Origin: Microbulbifer aggregans
GTDB lineage: Bacteria; Pseudomonadota; Gammaproteobacteria; Pseudomonadales; Cellvibrionaceae
NCBI RefSeq assembly: GCF_020524005.1
Contig: NZ_JAIVKK010000003.1
Span: 310,001 to 374,000, forward strand
DNA length: 64,000 nt
Direction of reading: 5' to 3'
Under the pieces are notes generated by a model, which saw only the letters and a program-made list of their open reading frames with translations, was not told where the DNA came from and ran no database searches. Position 1 is the first letter of the stretch, and the number at the start of each line of letters is the position of its first letter. Both the position numbers and the translations under genes were made by a program. Shown in pieces: positions 1-9,016 of the stretch.

Positions 1-334
1 CGGTGAGGATCATCTCCCCGGCTGGGCTGGTGACGTCCATGCCACCTAACTGGTCGATAACCAAATGCACACCAGCTGCTTTGAGCTCTTCAGTCACAGC
101 CAGAACTTCCTGTGTGTTCCGCCCAATTCGAGAGACCTCCTTAACTATTAAGGTGTCACCACGCTTGAGGCGGCTCAGGAGCTCCTTGAACTTGGGACGA
201 TCCGTTGTTGTGCCTGTGAACTTCTCTTGAACAGCCAGATCGTGAGGGTACTTCTCCGCTAGGTATGCAGACTGCTGGTCGGCGTTCTGCTCTTCTGTGC
301 TCACCCGGGCGTAGATGTACTTAGTCACGGCCAT
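1..334 (-). CDS. Serine recombinase (resolvase/invertase family), N-terminal part, cut by window edge
   Basis: The frame is open from the ATG at 334 to the window edge, so only the first 111 residues are visible. The protein begins MAVTKYIYARVSTEEQNADQ. The YARVST motif carries the catalytic serine of the resolvase/invertase family and is followed by the usual EEQNADQQ stretch. Further on are the RPKFKELLSRLKRGD and SRIGRNTQE blocks typical of the catalytic domain. The C-terminal DNA-binding part is outside the window, so resolvase and invertase cannot be separated. Its position beside a tyrosine integrase suggests it is cargo of the same integrated element. Confidence 0.85.
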   Translation of the reverse strand, partial: MAVTKYIYARVSTEEQNADQQSAYLAEKYPHDLAVQEKFTGTTTDRPKFKELLSRLKRGDTLIVKEVSRIGRNTQEVLAVTEELKAAGVHLVIDQLGGMDVTSPAGEMILT

Positions 335-682
335 TCTCTATATAAGTTCTTAGACGTTAATAGAATACCCTCTACAAACACCAATAACAACCCTAAATAG
401 AAAGAGAATGCGATTCTCTCTAGGGGATACCCCACAGAGAAGGAAATTCGAAGTTAGTGCCGCATTCAGCCAGAACTATTGAGCGATGGCGGATATTTCA
501 TTATCCAAAGAGACTATGTACGATAGGTAATTGAGACGCCCATCTCATAATTAATGTGATCGACTACAAAATAATCTCATTCGAAGCTTAAAAGTAAGCG
601 ATCGGCTAAAAATAAATCCAGTCGTTCAACAAGTAAACTCAACGGCTCTTAACAGCTAAAAAATATATTTTGGGGTTTTAAA
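335..682. other. AT-rich intergenic region between divergent recombinase and lipoprotein genes
   Basis: No coding frame is supported here. The stretch separates two divergent genes and must hold both promoters. It is clearly AT-richer than the housekeeping region to the right, as expected for a mobile element. Apart from the palindrome at 403-419 I see no repeat or RNA gene. Confidence 0.6.
403..419. promoter_or_regulatory. Short perfect palindrome upstream of the recombinase gene (possible operator)
   Basis: AGAGAAT and ATTCTCT form perfect 7-base arms around a 3-base centre, about 70 bases upstream of the recombinase start. Size and position suit a dimeric regulator or a recombination subsite. 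No protein can be assigned from sequence alone. Confidence 0.35.
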
Positions 683-1207
683 ATGAAAAAAGTAATTGCA
701 GCTATCTCGGTTCTGGGGTTAGTTGGCTGCGCGTCTACCGGGGGTGGGAAAACCTTTCAACTAACAAGTCAATTTGACGCGAACGAAGTCTCCTGGAGCG
801 AAGGTAAAGGGACTGCCACCATCTCTGGGCAATCCTTTGTTCAGACACGCGGTGGGCAGCCACGGACTTGTGCGGGAAGGCCTGTAAACTTAGTACCAGT
901 CTCTGCGTATGCGGAAGAAAGAATTCGCATACTTTATGGCAATACATACCAAGGCTATAACTCTGCATTTACTGGAGTAAAAGCCAAATTTGTCCCTGAT
1001 GTCTTTGAATTCCGATCAACTATTAGAAATGCCACTTGCGACGCTCAGGGTAATTTTGAATTTTCCGGGATACCTGCTGGTGACTACTTCGTTATCTCCA
1101 GCATTACTTGGGTTGTGGACAATCCATTTATTCCGCAAGGTGGCACAATGATGAAAAAAGTTTCCATTGCGGAAGGCGAATCTACCCGAGCAATACTTAC
1201 ACCTTGA
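683..1207 (+). CDS. Small lipoprotein of unknown function
   Basis: This is a 174-residue protein with a lipoprotein signal: MKKVIAAISVLGLVGC, lipobox LVGC, acylated Cys at about residue 16. It should therefore be anchored in the outer or inner membrane. Residues about 110-150 contain GNFEFSGIPAGDYFVIS, which resembles the G-x-F-x-F-x-x-L-P-x-G-x-Y core of carboxypeptidase-regulatory-like beta-sandwich modules. Two cysteines in the mature part (CAGR and ATCDAQ) could form a disulfide. A weak TGGGG ribosome site precedes the ATG. It lies convergent to the integrase and is probably cargo of the integrated element. I do not recognise a named family. Confidence 0.75.
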   Translation: MKKVIAAISVLGLVGCASTGGGKTFQLTSQFDANEVSWSEGKGTATISGQSFVQTRGGQPRTCAGRPVNLVPVSAYAEERIRILYGNTYQGYNSAFTGVKAKFVPDVFEFRSTIRNATCDAQGNFEFSGIPAGDYFVISSITWVVDNPFIPQGGTMMKKVSIAEGESTRAILTP

Positions 1208-1223
1208 TCGATTCCCCTGACAA

Positions 1224-1254
1224 ACCAATTGTCCCTATCAGAGGGACAATTGGT
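1224..1254. terminator. Perfect hairpin between convergent lipoprotein and integrase genes
   Basis: ACCAATTGTCCCT and its exact complement form 13-base arms around the 5-base loop ATCAG. It starts 17 bases after the lipoprotein stop and lies before the integrase stop, so it could end transcription from both sides. There is no U-tract on either strand, which lowers confidence in intrinsic termination. Confidence 0.5.
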
Positions 1255-1292
1255 AGCACGGTTCTAAGCGATCCACGTCTGTTTATCTCAAC

Positions 1293-2939
1293 CTAGCCCA
1301 ACCTCTTCGGGTGTTCCCATCCGACGCCCTCAATAACCAGTAACTCTACCGCTTCCTTCATCTGCTCAATTGTCGCAGCTTCATCTAAGTAGTCTTTTGA
1401 TGAGCCGAGACTAGGCTCATGTCCGACAATACACTGAATGGTAGGTATATCGACGCCAGCCTTCCGAAGATGATTAATAATCACCCTCCGCAAGCCATGG
1501 AAGACCTTTTCCTTTCCATACTCATCCATTGGCCTAGACAAAACCTTGTGAGTATTTTTTAAAGCAGTCCAATACCTACTTACCGTGCCGCCCTTTTTTC
1601 CACCTTTTTTACTCAACCCTGGCCACATACTCGTATTCCCACTCTTCGCAACCCGGTCTCTATACTCCAATAAACCGTTATTCAGAAGCTCTGAATGCAA
1701 AGGAACCCGGCGCATCCCCGCCTTTGTTTTGACACTCCTATCCTCTGTTTTATATATGACGAAATACCAGATACCTGACCCTTCATCCTGATATATATCT
1801 TCAACATACAGATGAGCCACTTCATTTTGGCGAGCACCCGAGTAGAGTGCTATTCTTGGTATCCAAAACTCCCAAGCATTCCTAATGAGAGTCTCCGGCA
1901 AGTTGAACCATTCCCTAAGATCTCTCGGAGTTGGAGTTGGGTAGCTGCGCGAATCCCTCTCGATTTGTATACTTGCCAGCCAATTCTTACGAATATATTC
2001 ATTATCTTCCAAAAACCTGAAAAAACCTTTTAGCGTATCAACCCTCTGAGACACAGTTGAAGCAGATATCTTCGGGGCACCTTTGGGAATATCTTTAAGT
2101 GGCACACCAGGGAAGCATTTATTGCGGTTTTTGGGCCACGCTAATAAGCCATCGACAATTTGATTGATATGCGCTTTTTCAACCACTGAAGCAGCCGGGT
2201 CAACCCCCATAATCTCAAGCACATCCTTAAATTGGGCGTCATATTCCTTCAGCTTACTAAGCTGGGATTCTGTTTTATCTTTCCATTTCAAGGTTCGGAT
2301 TTTGTGCTCCCGATATTCCCGCCAACACTGAGACAAAAGGGGACTCTCCGGGGGCGTAAAATTATCAACACTACTAGACTTAGCGATAACCTCTACTAGC
2401 TCCGGGTACTCAAGCTCAACTTCTTTGTCGAGCCTTCTGAATCTGAGGGTTTCCTCAGCGGCTTTCGATTTATCAAGTTGGTACTTAGCATCAGCCAGCT
2501 TTTGCTCTTCCGCCTGAATACAGGTATCAATCGAGGTGATTTTTGAATCCACGTCTCTGATTAACTCTAAGAACTCACCTGAGGGCTCGAACTCCGGATC
2601 TCTTAGCAATGCAATCTGCTCAGGGGTTAATCGGCGATCCTGCTCACGGCGCTGCTTAGTGAGCAGACTAATACGCCCTTTGGCCGCCATAGCTTTGCCT
2701 TGAAATTTACTCTTTGCACTCATCTCATCAAAAACCTCTTGATAGATGGCCGCCCACCGCCTTGCCCGCTTAATCGCAGTGGCTCGACGGTATGTCTGTA
2801 AAGACTTCCGGATGAACTTTCTATTGTTGAAACTGGCTGATAATTGTACAGGAATGGAAATGCGAAAGAGATAGGCGCCGTGGCGGTCTTTGGCGAGATA
2901 GGTAGGTGCAGCCACAAATTCCTCCGGATGAATACTCAC
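1293..2939 (-). CDS. Tyrosine recombinase/integrase of an integrated element
   Basis: This phage-type site-specific recombinase catalyses integration and excision by a tyrosine-DNA intermediate. The C-terminal catalytic domain shows YSGARQNEVAHL (first Arg), HGLRRVIINHLRKAG (His-x-x-Arg), GHEPSLGS (third His) and SKDYLDE (nucleophile Tyr). The N-terminus has DRHGAYLFRISIPVQLS, like the small domain seen in many large bacterial integrases, followed by a charged helical middle and a core-binding region. I chose the GTG at 2939, giving 548 residues, because the longer frame from a TTG at 2984 begins inside a terminator hairpin. The gene sits about 120 bases from the 3' end of tRNA-Leu, the classic arrangement for a tRNA-targeting integrase. 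Confidence 0.92.
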   Translation of the reverse strand: MSIHPEEFVAAPTYLAKDRHGAYLFRISIPVQLSASFNNRKFIRKSLQTYRRATAIKRARRWAAIYQEVFDEMSAKSKFQGKAMAAKGRISLLTKQRREQDRRLTPEQIALLRDPEFEPSGEFLELIRDVDSKITSIDTCIQAEEQKLADAKYQLDKSKAAEETLRFRRLDKEVELEYPELVEVIAKSSSVDNFTPPESPLLSQCWREYREHKIRTLKWKDKTESQLSKLKEYDAQFKDVLEIMGVDPAASVVEKAHINQIVDGLLAWPKNRNKCFPGVPLKDIPKGAPKISASTVSQRVDTLKGFFRFLEDNEYIRKNWLASIQIERDSRSYPTPTPRDLREWFNLPETLIRNAWEFWIPRIALYSGARQNEVAHLYVEDIYQDEGSGIWYFVIYKTEDRSVKTKAGMRRVPLHSELLNNGLLEYRDRVAKSGNTSMWPGLSKKGGKKGGTVSRYWTALKNTHKVLSRPMDEYGKEKVFHGLRRVIINHLRKAGVDIPTIQCIVGHEPSLGSSKDYLDEAATIEQMKEAVELLVIEGVGWEHPKRLG

Positions 2940-2974
2940 CGAAGTGTCACACCTTTCAGGGCCTGAAAATGAAA

Positions 2975-3002
2975 ACACCCCCAAGGTTTCCCTTGGGGGT
3001 GT
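2975..3002 (-). terminator. Rho-independent terminator after tRNA-Leu
   Basis: The minus strand reads ACACCCCCAAGG, a GAAA loop, the exact 12-base complement, then TTTTC. A stable tetraloop and a T-run make this a good intrinsic terminator for transcripts leaving tRNA-Leu and the genes upstream of it. It lies between the tRNA and the integrase and also insulates the integrase gene. Confidence 0.85.
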
Positions 3003-3057
3003 CTGAAAACGCTCCTGAGGCGGCCTGTAGGGCTTTCTCAGCGCGTCCTTTTTAAGA

Positions 3058-3100
3058 TGGTGCCCAGGGCGGGACTTGAACCCGCACGCGCATAGCGCAC
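3058..3100. other. Candidate integrase attachment site (tRNA-Leu 3' half)
   Basis: Elements with an integrase next to a tRNA usually recombine within the tRNA 3' half and restore it on insertion. The tRNA here is intact and the integrase points away from it, so this end would be the tRNA-side junction. The second copy of the core would lie left of the window, so the exact core cannot be defined here. Confidence 0.35.
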
Positions 3101-3143
3101 TACCCCCTCAAGATAGCGTGTCTACCAATTCCACCACCTGGGC
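3058..3143 (-). tRNA. tRNA-Leu, anticodon GAG
   Basis: On the minus strand a complete cloverleaf can be folded: acceptor GCCCAGG pairing with CCTGGGC, a D arm containing AATTGGTAGA, anticodon stem CTATC/GGTAG with loop TTGAGGG, a variable arm of the leucine (class II) type, T arm GCGGGTTCAAGTCCCGC, and an encoded CCA end. The anticodon is GAG, so it reads CUC and CUU. Length is 86 bases with CCA. Its 3' end faces the integrase, making it the probable attachment site. In related genomes a Leu tRNA lies between secG and rimP. Confidence 0.95.
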
Positions 3144-3175
3144 AAAACTTTTCAGTTTTGATTTAGCCTTTCGGC

Positions 3176-3613
3176 TTACTGAGGTTGCTCCTCAGTTTGC
3201 TCTTCGCTGTCAGCTTCCGGCATTTCAGCCTGAGGAGCTTCTTCAGCAGAAGGAAGTTCACTTGCGGCCGGAGCCTGCTCCTGAACTTCAGGAATATCGC
3301 TTTCAGTTGCTGCCGGTGCTTCACCGCGCTGTTCAACTGCTGCCGGGATGCTCGGCAGATCTGCATCTACGTTCGCTTCGTTTTTGTTGCTGGCGAGGAT
3401 GGCCAGGCCGAAGCTGGTGACGAAGAATACTGTCGCAAAAATTGCTGTCAAGCGGGAAAAGAAATTTCCGCTGCCCTGGCTACCAAAAACGGTCTGGGAC
3501 GCACCCGAGCCGAAGGAGGCACCAGCTTCTGCACCCTTGCCCTGCTGAATCAGGATCAGGCCAATGATAGCCAAGGCTGTCAGAATGTGAACCACTAAAA
3601 CCAGTTTTTCCAT
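3176..3613 (-). CDS. secG: Preprotein translocase subunit SecG
   Basis: SecG is the small inner-membrane subunit of SecYEG and assists SecA-driven export. The 145-residue protein has two membrane helices, about residues 3-22 and 52-72, separated by the diagnostic SecG loop GASFGSGASQTVFGSQGSGN. After about residue 78 it carries an unusually long acidic, Pro/Gln-rich tail (E. coli SecG is about 110 residues), which appears to be low-complexity. It lies between tpiA and tRNA-Leu, the usual gammaproteobacterial order. Confidence 0.95.
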   Translation of the reverse strand: MEKLVLVVHILTALAIIGLILIQQGKGAEAGASFGSGASQTVFGSQGSGNFFSRLTAIFATVFFVTSFGLAILASNKNEANVDADLPSIPAAVEQRGEAPAATESDIPEVQEQAPAASELPSAEEAPQAEMPEADSEEQTEEQPQ

Positions 3614-3672
3614 TGTCCAGAAAACCTGCTGTGTTGGGACGCTGCCCGTTTAAGTTTTTGATCTGCCGCCGC

Positions 3673-4413
3673 TCAGTCAGCTGCGCAACAGATGCTTACG
3701 AATTCTTCTGCTTTTAACGACGCGCCACCAACCAGTGCCCCGTCAATATCCTGCTGCGCAAACAACTCGACTGCGTTATCAGCCTTAACACTGCCCCCGT
3801 AAAGGATCTGTGTGCTGACACCAGCTTCACCGAGCTGCTCCCGGATAAACCGGTGTACTTCCTGCGCCTGTTCCGGCGTGGCAGTTTTACCCGTGCCGAT
3901 CGCCCAAACTGGTTCGTAGGCAACCACCGTATCCTGCCACGGGCTCTCGAGTCCGAGGGAGGTGATCGCGGCGAGTTGCTCGGCAACCACTGCCAGGGTT
4001 TTCCCGGCCTCGCGCTGTTCCAGCGATTCACCGATACACAGTACCGGAATCAACCCGCTGGCCTTGGCCGCGGCAAACTTCTCCGCTACCAGCTCATTGC
4101 TCTCACCGTACAGGCTACGACGCTCTGAGTGGCCGACAAGTACATAACTTGCACCGCAATCGAGAAGCATCTCCGCAGACACTTCACCGGTAAAGGCACC
4201 GCTTACCTGCTCGCTCAGGTTCTGAGCCCCGAGGGCTACACCTTCCCCCACCGCATCGCCTACCAATGACAGATAGGGAAAGGGTGGGCAGATAAGAACC
4301 TGCGCGGAGCAATTACTCGACGCGAAACCCTTTTCAAGTTCAGCCAGCAGTTGCCGCGCGAACGCTTGCGTGCCGTGCATTTTCCAATTGGCTGCTACCA
4401 GGGGTGTGCGCAT
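3673..4413 (-). CDS. tpiA: Triosephosphate isomerase
   Basis: This glycolytic and gluconeogenic enzyme interconverts dihydroxyacetone phosphate and glyceraldehyde 3-phosphate in the cytosol. The ATG at 4413 has a strong GGAGGAG ribosome site; a longer frame to 4479 lacks one and adds non-homologous residues. In the 246-residue protein, AANWKMHG carries the substrate Lys (residue 11), VGHSERR the electrophile His (about 95), and YEPVWAIGTGK the catalytic Glu (about 167) with the mobile loop 6 after it. GGSVKADN and DGALVGGASL form the phosphate site. It lies between glmM and secG. Confidence 0.97.
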   Translation of the reverse strand: MRTPLVAANWKMHGTQAFARQLLAELEKGFASSNCSAQVLICPPFPYLSLVGDAVGEGVALGAQNLSEQVSGAFTGEVSAEMLLDCGASYVLVGHSERRSLYGESNELVAEKFAAAKASGLIPVLCIGESLEQREAGKTLAVVAEQLAAITSLGLESPWQDTVVAYEPVWAIGTGKTATPEQAQEVHRFIREQLGEAGVSTQILYGGSVKADNAVELFAQQDIDGALVGGASLKAEEFVSICCAAD

Positions 4414-4547
4414 CAGTGCTCCTCCAAGGGGCGCAAATCTTAGCGACATTGCCGGCAACATACAACCGGAATTTCGCACTATTTATCGAAATATCAATAA
4501 CTTCCGATCGCCCGCCAGACCCGGCCTGACAGACGAGCGGAATTCTC

Positions 4548-5894
4548 TCAGCGGTTGCCGACGCGTTCAACCACCTTGGCAATTCCCGCAGCCAGATGCT
4601 CGACCAGGACTGCGTCCTTGCCCTCGACCATAACGCGAATCAGAGGCTCGGTTCCAGATGGGCGCAACAACACTCGCCCATTGTCGGCCAGCTCACGTTC
4701 TGCCTCAGCGACCGAGGCCTGCACGTCACCATCTTCAAGGACACCTTCACGGCTTGCAAGACGAACATTGATCATATGCTGCGGCAGCATCTGCATGCGC
4801 TGGGTAAGCTGATCGAGTGACTCGCCAAAATCGCTGACGGCCCGCAGGACCTGCAGCGCAGAGATAATCCCGTCGCCAGTGGTGGTGACGTCAGTGCACA
4901 CAATATGCCCCGAAGACTCACCGCCCAGGGTCCAGCCATTGGCATGCATCATTTCCAGCACATAGCGGTCACCCACTTTGGCCCGGCCAAACGGGATTTT
5001 GCGTTCGCGCAGGGCCAGTTCGAAGCCGTAGTTGCTCATCTGGGTGCCGACAACGCCACTGCAGCCGCCGAGGAACTGCTGGCGGTGGATGGCGATCAAA
5101 AACAGCAATTGGTCTCCATCGACCAGTGCCCCGTGGCGATCAACAAACATCACCCGGTCGCCATCACCATCAAAAGCAATACCGAGATCCGCACCCTGCT
5201 CTACGACCGCTTTCTGCAGTTGCTCCGGTTTGGTAGAGCCGCAATCCAGATTGATATTAAGACCATCCGGCTGGATGCCGATGGCATGAATTTCAGCGCC
5301 CAGCTCCCGGAACACTTTCGGTGCAATGTGGTAGGTCGCGCCATTGGAGCAATCGAGAACGATTTTCAGCCCTTCCAGCGAATAGCGCCAGGGGGTACTG
5401 GCCTTACAGAATTCAATATACCGGCCAACCGCATCATCAATGCGCCACGCCTTACCGAGATCCTTCGCTGTCGTCATCGGCAGATCCAGCGCTGCCTCGA
5501 TTTCAAGTTCAACCTGATCAGGCAGCTTGCTGCCGTCGGCACTGAAAAACTTGATGCCATTGTCCTGGTACGGGTTGTGGGAGGCACTGATCACGATACC
5601 GGCCTGGGCGTGGAATGTTCGCGTGAGATAGGCAATTGCCGGTGTCGGCATCGGCCCCAGCAACCCCACGTCCACACCGGCGTTGATCAAACCAGCTTCC
5701 AGGGCCGCCTCGAACATGTAGCCGGATACGCGGGTGTCTTTACCGATCAGGATACGGCTGCGGCCACCAGAGCGGTTACCCGCGCCAAGTACCTTGCCCG
5801 CTGCATAGCCCAGGCGCAGCATGAAATCAGGAGTGATGACCCCCTCTCCAACCTGACCACGGATACCATCGGTACCAAAGTATTTTCTCGTCAT
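4548..5894 (-). CDS. glmM: Phosphoglucosamine mutase
   Basis: GlmM converts glucosamine-6-phosphate to glucosamine-1-phosphate for UDP-GlcNAc, peptidoglycan and LPS synthesis. Starting at the ATG at 5894, 10 bases after an AAGG, it has 448 residues. Motifs in order: FGTDGIRG near the N-terminus; [12 protein letters not shown] with the phosphoserine at about 105; the magnesium loop [19 protein letters not shown] for sugar binding; and [12 protein letters not shown] for phosphate binding. An in-frame GTG two codons upstream is possible but less likely. It follows folP with about 37 bases between, in the conserved order. Confidence 0.97.
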   Translation of the reverse strand: MTRKYFGTDGIRGQVGEGVITPDFMLRLGYAAGKVLGAGNRSGGRSRILIGKDTRVSGYMFEAALEAGLINAGVDVGLLGPMPTPAIAYLTRTFHAQAGIVISASHNPYQDNGIKFFSADGSKLPDQVELEIEAALDLPMTTAKDLGKAWRIDDAVGRYIEFCKASTPWRYSLEGLKIVLDCSNGATYHIAPKVFRELGAEIHAIGIQPDGLNINLDCGSTKPEQLQKAVVEQGADLGIAFDGDGDRVMFVDRHGALVDGDQLLFLIAIHRQQFLGGCSGVVGTQMSNYGFELALRERKIPFGRAKVGDRYVLEMMHANGWTLGGESSGHIVCTDVTTTGDGIISALQVLRAVSDFGESLDQLTQRMQMLPQHMINVRLASREGVLEDGDVQASVAEAERELADNGRVLLRPSGTEPLIRVMVEGKDAVLVEHLAAGIAKVVERVGNR

Positions 5895-5931
5895 GACCAC
5901 TTCGCCTTAACTCTACGAATTCAATTAACTG

Positions 5932-6801
5932 TTATTTTAACGTTTCAACCGGGACAGCTCCGGGAGCATCAACCAGTTGCTGCATACGCAATACGTCCAC
6001 CGTCGCAGCGACATCATGTACACGGATAATATGCGAACCGCGCTGCGCCGACAGCATTGCCAGAGCCAGACTGCCCGGCAGTCGCTCATCTACCTCCCGG
6101 TTCAACAGACGACCGACCATGGATTTTCTCGACATGCCAACCAACAGCGGTACATCCGCCGGCGCCAAGTTACTGAGGTGACGCAACAATTCGAGGTTGT
6201 GGTCATCGTTTTTACCAAACCCAAAGCCCGGATCCAGCACCACCTGATTCTGCGGGATCCCCGCGGCGATGCACGCGCCCATCCGCTGCATCAAGTACTC
6301 CCGTACTTCGGCAACCACATTGCCGTATTCCGGCTGTGCCTGCATCGTGCCGGGCTCCCCCTGCATATGCATCACGCAAACAGGAAGGCCAGCTGCTGCA
6401 GCGGCTTCCAGTGCCCCATCCCGCGTCAGCGCCCGCACATCATTAATCAACCCGGCACCAGCAGCTGCTGACTCGCGCATTACTGCGGCAGTGCTTGTAT
6501 CCACCGAAATCACGACGTCCAGGCGCCGGCTGATCGCCTCAACCATCGGTACAACACGATCCAGCTCCTGCTGCTCAGTAACGGGATCTGCACCAGGGCG
6601 CGTGGACTCGCCACCGATATCGATCAGAGTCGCACCTTCTGCGCACATCTGCTCCGCGCGCCGCAGGGCGATATCCAGGTTCAGGTTACCGCCCTGGTAA
6701 TAGCTACCGCCATCGGAAAAGGAATCCGGTGTGGTATTGAGTATGCCCATCACCTGAGGGGTGGTGAGATCCAGGGTGGTCTTGCCGCAGACTAATTGCA
6801 T
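5932..6801 (-). CDS. folP: Dihydropteroate synthase
   Basis: This folate-pathway enzyme condenses para-aminobenzoate with 6-hydroxymethyl-7,8-dihydropterin pyrophosphate and is the sulfonamide target. The 289-residue TIM barrel shows MGILNTTPDSFSDGG (loop 1), DIGGESTRPGA (loop 2), VSVDTS, INDVRALT, LDPGFGFGKN (pterin pocket), VGMSRKS and the C-terminal RVHDVAAT. The start gives the usual length. The ribosome site is weak. It lies between ftsH and glmM, as in many gammaproteobacteria. Confidence 0.97.
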   Translation of the reverse strand: MQLVCGKTTLDLTTPQVMGILNTTPDSFSDGGSYYQGGNLNLDIALRRAEQMCAEGATLIDIGGESTRPGADPVTEQQELDRVVPMVEAISRRLDVVISVDTSTAAVMRESAAAGAGLINDVRALTRDGALEAAAAAGLPVCVMHMQGEPGTMQAQPEYGNVVAEVREYLMQRMGACIAAGIPQNQVVLDPGFGFGKNDDHNLELLRHLSNLAPADVPLLVGMSRKSMVGRLLNREVDERLPGSLALAMLSAQRGSHIIRVHDVAATVDVLRMQQLVDAPGAVPVETLK

Positions 6802-6846
6802 TGGTCGGGTACTACTGAGTTGAATGGAAGTGCCTACCCGGCACGC

Positions 6847-6868
6847 AAAAGCGGGCTGTTAGCCCGCT
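6847..6868 (-). terminator. Hairpin with T-run between ftsH and folP
   Basis: On the minus strand AGCGGGCT and AGCCCGCT form an 8-base stem around a 3-base loop, followed by TTTTGC. It lies 52 bases after the ftsH stop and could end or attenuate readthrough into folP. The short T-run suggests partial termination. Confidence 0.6.
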
Positions 6869-6919
6869 CCTGAGGAGATCCCGAACGCAGAAGGGATCCG
6901 AAAGTTTATTTGAACCAAA

Positions 6920-8845
6920 TCAGTGGCCGTTAACAGGACCACCTACCGGATTATCGCCATCTTTGGCCGCAGTGGGCTCTTCCGGCTGACCGGTGGAGCC
7001 ATTGCCATCGCCCGATCCAAAGTCATTGTTATGCCAATCCTTCGGTGGACGCACCTTGCGACGAGCCATAAGGTCGTCAACCTGCTCCGCATCCAGGGTT
7101 TCATACTCCATCAGCGCATCTTTCATCGCCTCGAGAATATCCCGGTTGTCTTCCAGCAGCTTGGTCGCACGGGCATAGCAATCATCAATGATTCGACGCA
7201 CTTCGGCATCAATCTCATTGGAGGTTTTACCGGAAATCGGGTTGCCGTGACCAGGCTGACCGCTTTCGTCTTCACCATAGTGCAGCGGGCCGAGCTTCTC
7301 GGACAGACCCCACTTGGTAACCATATTGCGGGCGATATCCGTAGCGCGCTCGATATCATTCGATGCACCGGTAGTCACGCCGTCGATCCCCAGGGTCATC
7401 TCTTCTGCGATACGTCCGCCGAACAGGGAGCACAGCTGGGATTCCAGCGCGCGCTTGGACAGGCTGTACTTGTCTTCTTCGGGCAGGAACTGGGTGACAC
7501 CCAGTGCACGCCCGCGGGGAATAATGGTGACCTTGTGTACCGGATCATGTTCCGGCACCAGACGACCGATAATCGCATGACCGGCTTCGTGGTAAGCAGT
7601 ATTGGTCTTTTCTTTCTCATTCATGACCATGGACTTGCGCTCGGCACCCATCATGATCTTGTCGCGGGCGCGCTCGAACTCTTCCATGGTAACCATGCGC
7701 TTGTTGGCGCGAGCTGCAAACAGCGCCGCTTCGTTGACCAGGTTCGCCAGGTCCGCACCGGAGAAACCGGGCGTACCACGGGCAATGGTCTGGGCATCCA
7801 CGCGCTCGTCCAGAGGCACCTTGCGCATATGCACTTTCAGGATCTGTTCACGACCACGGATATCCGGCAGGCCGACAAATACCTGGCGGTCGAAACGACC
7901 CGGGCGCAGTAATGCGGCATCCAGTACGTCCGGACGGTTGGTTGCGGCGATTACAATCACGCCTTCGTTACCTTCAAAACCATCCATTTCCACCAGCAGC
8001 TGGTTCAGAGTCTGCTCGCGTTCGTCGTGACCACCGCCTACGCCAGCGCCACGATGGCGACCGACAGCGTCGATTTCGTCGATAAAGATGATGCAGGGCG
8101 CCTGTTTCTTGGCCTGCTCGAACATATCGCGTACCCGCGAGGCACCAACACCCACGAACATTTCCACAAAGTCGGAACCGGAAATAGAGAAGAAAGGCAC
8201 CTTGGCCTCACCGGCAATTGCCTTGGCCAGCAGGGTTTTACCGGTACCGGGAGGGCCCGCCATCAGTACGCCGCGGGGAATGTTGCCGCCAAGACGCTGG
8301 AATTTGGAGGGATCGCGCAGGAATTCGACCAGTTCCTGAACGTCTTCTTTGGCTTCATCGACACCCGCCACATCGGCAAACGTGGTCTTGATCTGGTCTT
8401 CACCCAGCAGGCGTGCCTTGCTCTTGCCGAAGGCCATGGGGCCTGAACGGCCGCCAGCACCACCCTGCATCTGGCGCATAAAGAACATAAACACCGCAAT
8501 GATGATGAGGATCGGGAAGCTCGCTACCAGCAGCTGTTGCCAGATGCTGGGGGATTCCGGCTCGCGACCATTGAACTTCACCCCGCCGCGCACCATCTCA
8601 TTGGTCAATTCATCATCAATGATCTGGGGCTGAATGGTCTTGAAGTGGCTGCCGTCGGTCTTTTCACCGGTAATCACCAGTCCATCCACCAGCACACTCT
8701 TAATCTGGCCGGACTGTACATCCTGCACAAAAGACGAATAGCTGATGGACTCATCCCGGGATTGCGGCTTGAAGTTCTGGAAGACCATCAGCAGCACCGC
8801 AGCGATGATCAGCCACAACACCAAATTCTTTGCCATATCGTTCAA
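6920..8845 (-). CDS. ftsH: ATP-dependent zinc metalloprotease FtsH
   Basis: This membrane-anchored AAA+ protease degrades misfolded membrane proteins and regulators such as LpxC. It has 641 residues with two N-terminal membrane helices (about 8-22 and 108-124) flanking a periplasmic domain. Then come Walker A GPPGTGKT (near 197), Walker [12 protein letters not shown], the second region of homology with [20 protein letters not shown], and the zinc site HEAGH (near 418). The TTG at 8845 has GAGG nine bases upstream; an ATG three codons later (8836) is the alternative. The C-terminal tail is Gly/Asp-rich and disordered-looking. It follows rlmE, the conserved neighbour. Confidence 0.97.
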   Translation of the reverse strand: MNDMAKNLVLWLIIAAVLLMVFQNFKPQSRDESISYSSFVQDVQSGQIKSVLVDGLVITGEKTDGSHFKTIQPQIIDDELTNEMVRGGVKFNGREPESPSIWQQLLVASFPILIIIAVFMFFMRQMQGGAGGRSGPMAFGKSKARLLGEDQIKTTFADVAGVDEAKEDVQELVEFLRDPSKFQRLGGNIPRGVLMAGPPGTGKTLLAKAIAGEAKVPFFSISGSDFVEMFVGVGASRVRDMFEQAKKQAPCIIFIDEIDAVGRHRGAGVGGGHDEREQTLNQLLVEMDGFEGNEGVIVIAATNRPDVLDAALLRPGRFDRQVFVGLPDIRGREQILKVHMRKVPLDERVDAQTIARGTPGFSGADLANLVNEAALFAARANKRMVTMEEFERARDKIMMGAERKSMVMNEKEKTNTAYHEAGHAIIGRLVPEHDPVHKVTIIPRGRALGVTQFLPEEDKYSLSKRALESQLCSLFGGRIAEEMTLGIDGVTTGASNDIERATDIARNMVTKWGLSEKLGPLHYGEDESGQPGHGNPISGKTSNEIDAEVRRIIDDCYARATKLLEDNRDILEAMKDALMEYETLDAEQVDDLMARRKVRPPKDWHNNDFGSGDGNGSTGQPEEPTAAKDGDNPVGGPVNGH

Positions 8846-9016
8846 AGGGTTTGCCCTCTTGCCATTGCCTTAGCAGGTAAATCCGTTCCACCCAGTATAG
8901 GCGGCTCTTAACATCAGTTTCACCGACGCCAAATCGCGCCAGTTTGACCCAGAGGGTCACAATTCAGTTCTTGCATCCTTTTACCACAGCGGACGACTCG
9001 GCCCAAATCTGCGGCT

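Noticed and set aside
2940-2984. Upstream TTG start for the integrase
   Set aside because: It falls inside the terminator hairpin at 2975-3002, and the added residues are not integrase-like. The GTG at 2939 is better.
4905-6029. 374-codon plus-strand frame opposite glmM
   Set aside because: It is an antisense shadow. The glmM motifs on the other strand account for the sequence.
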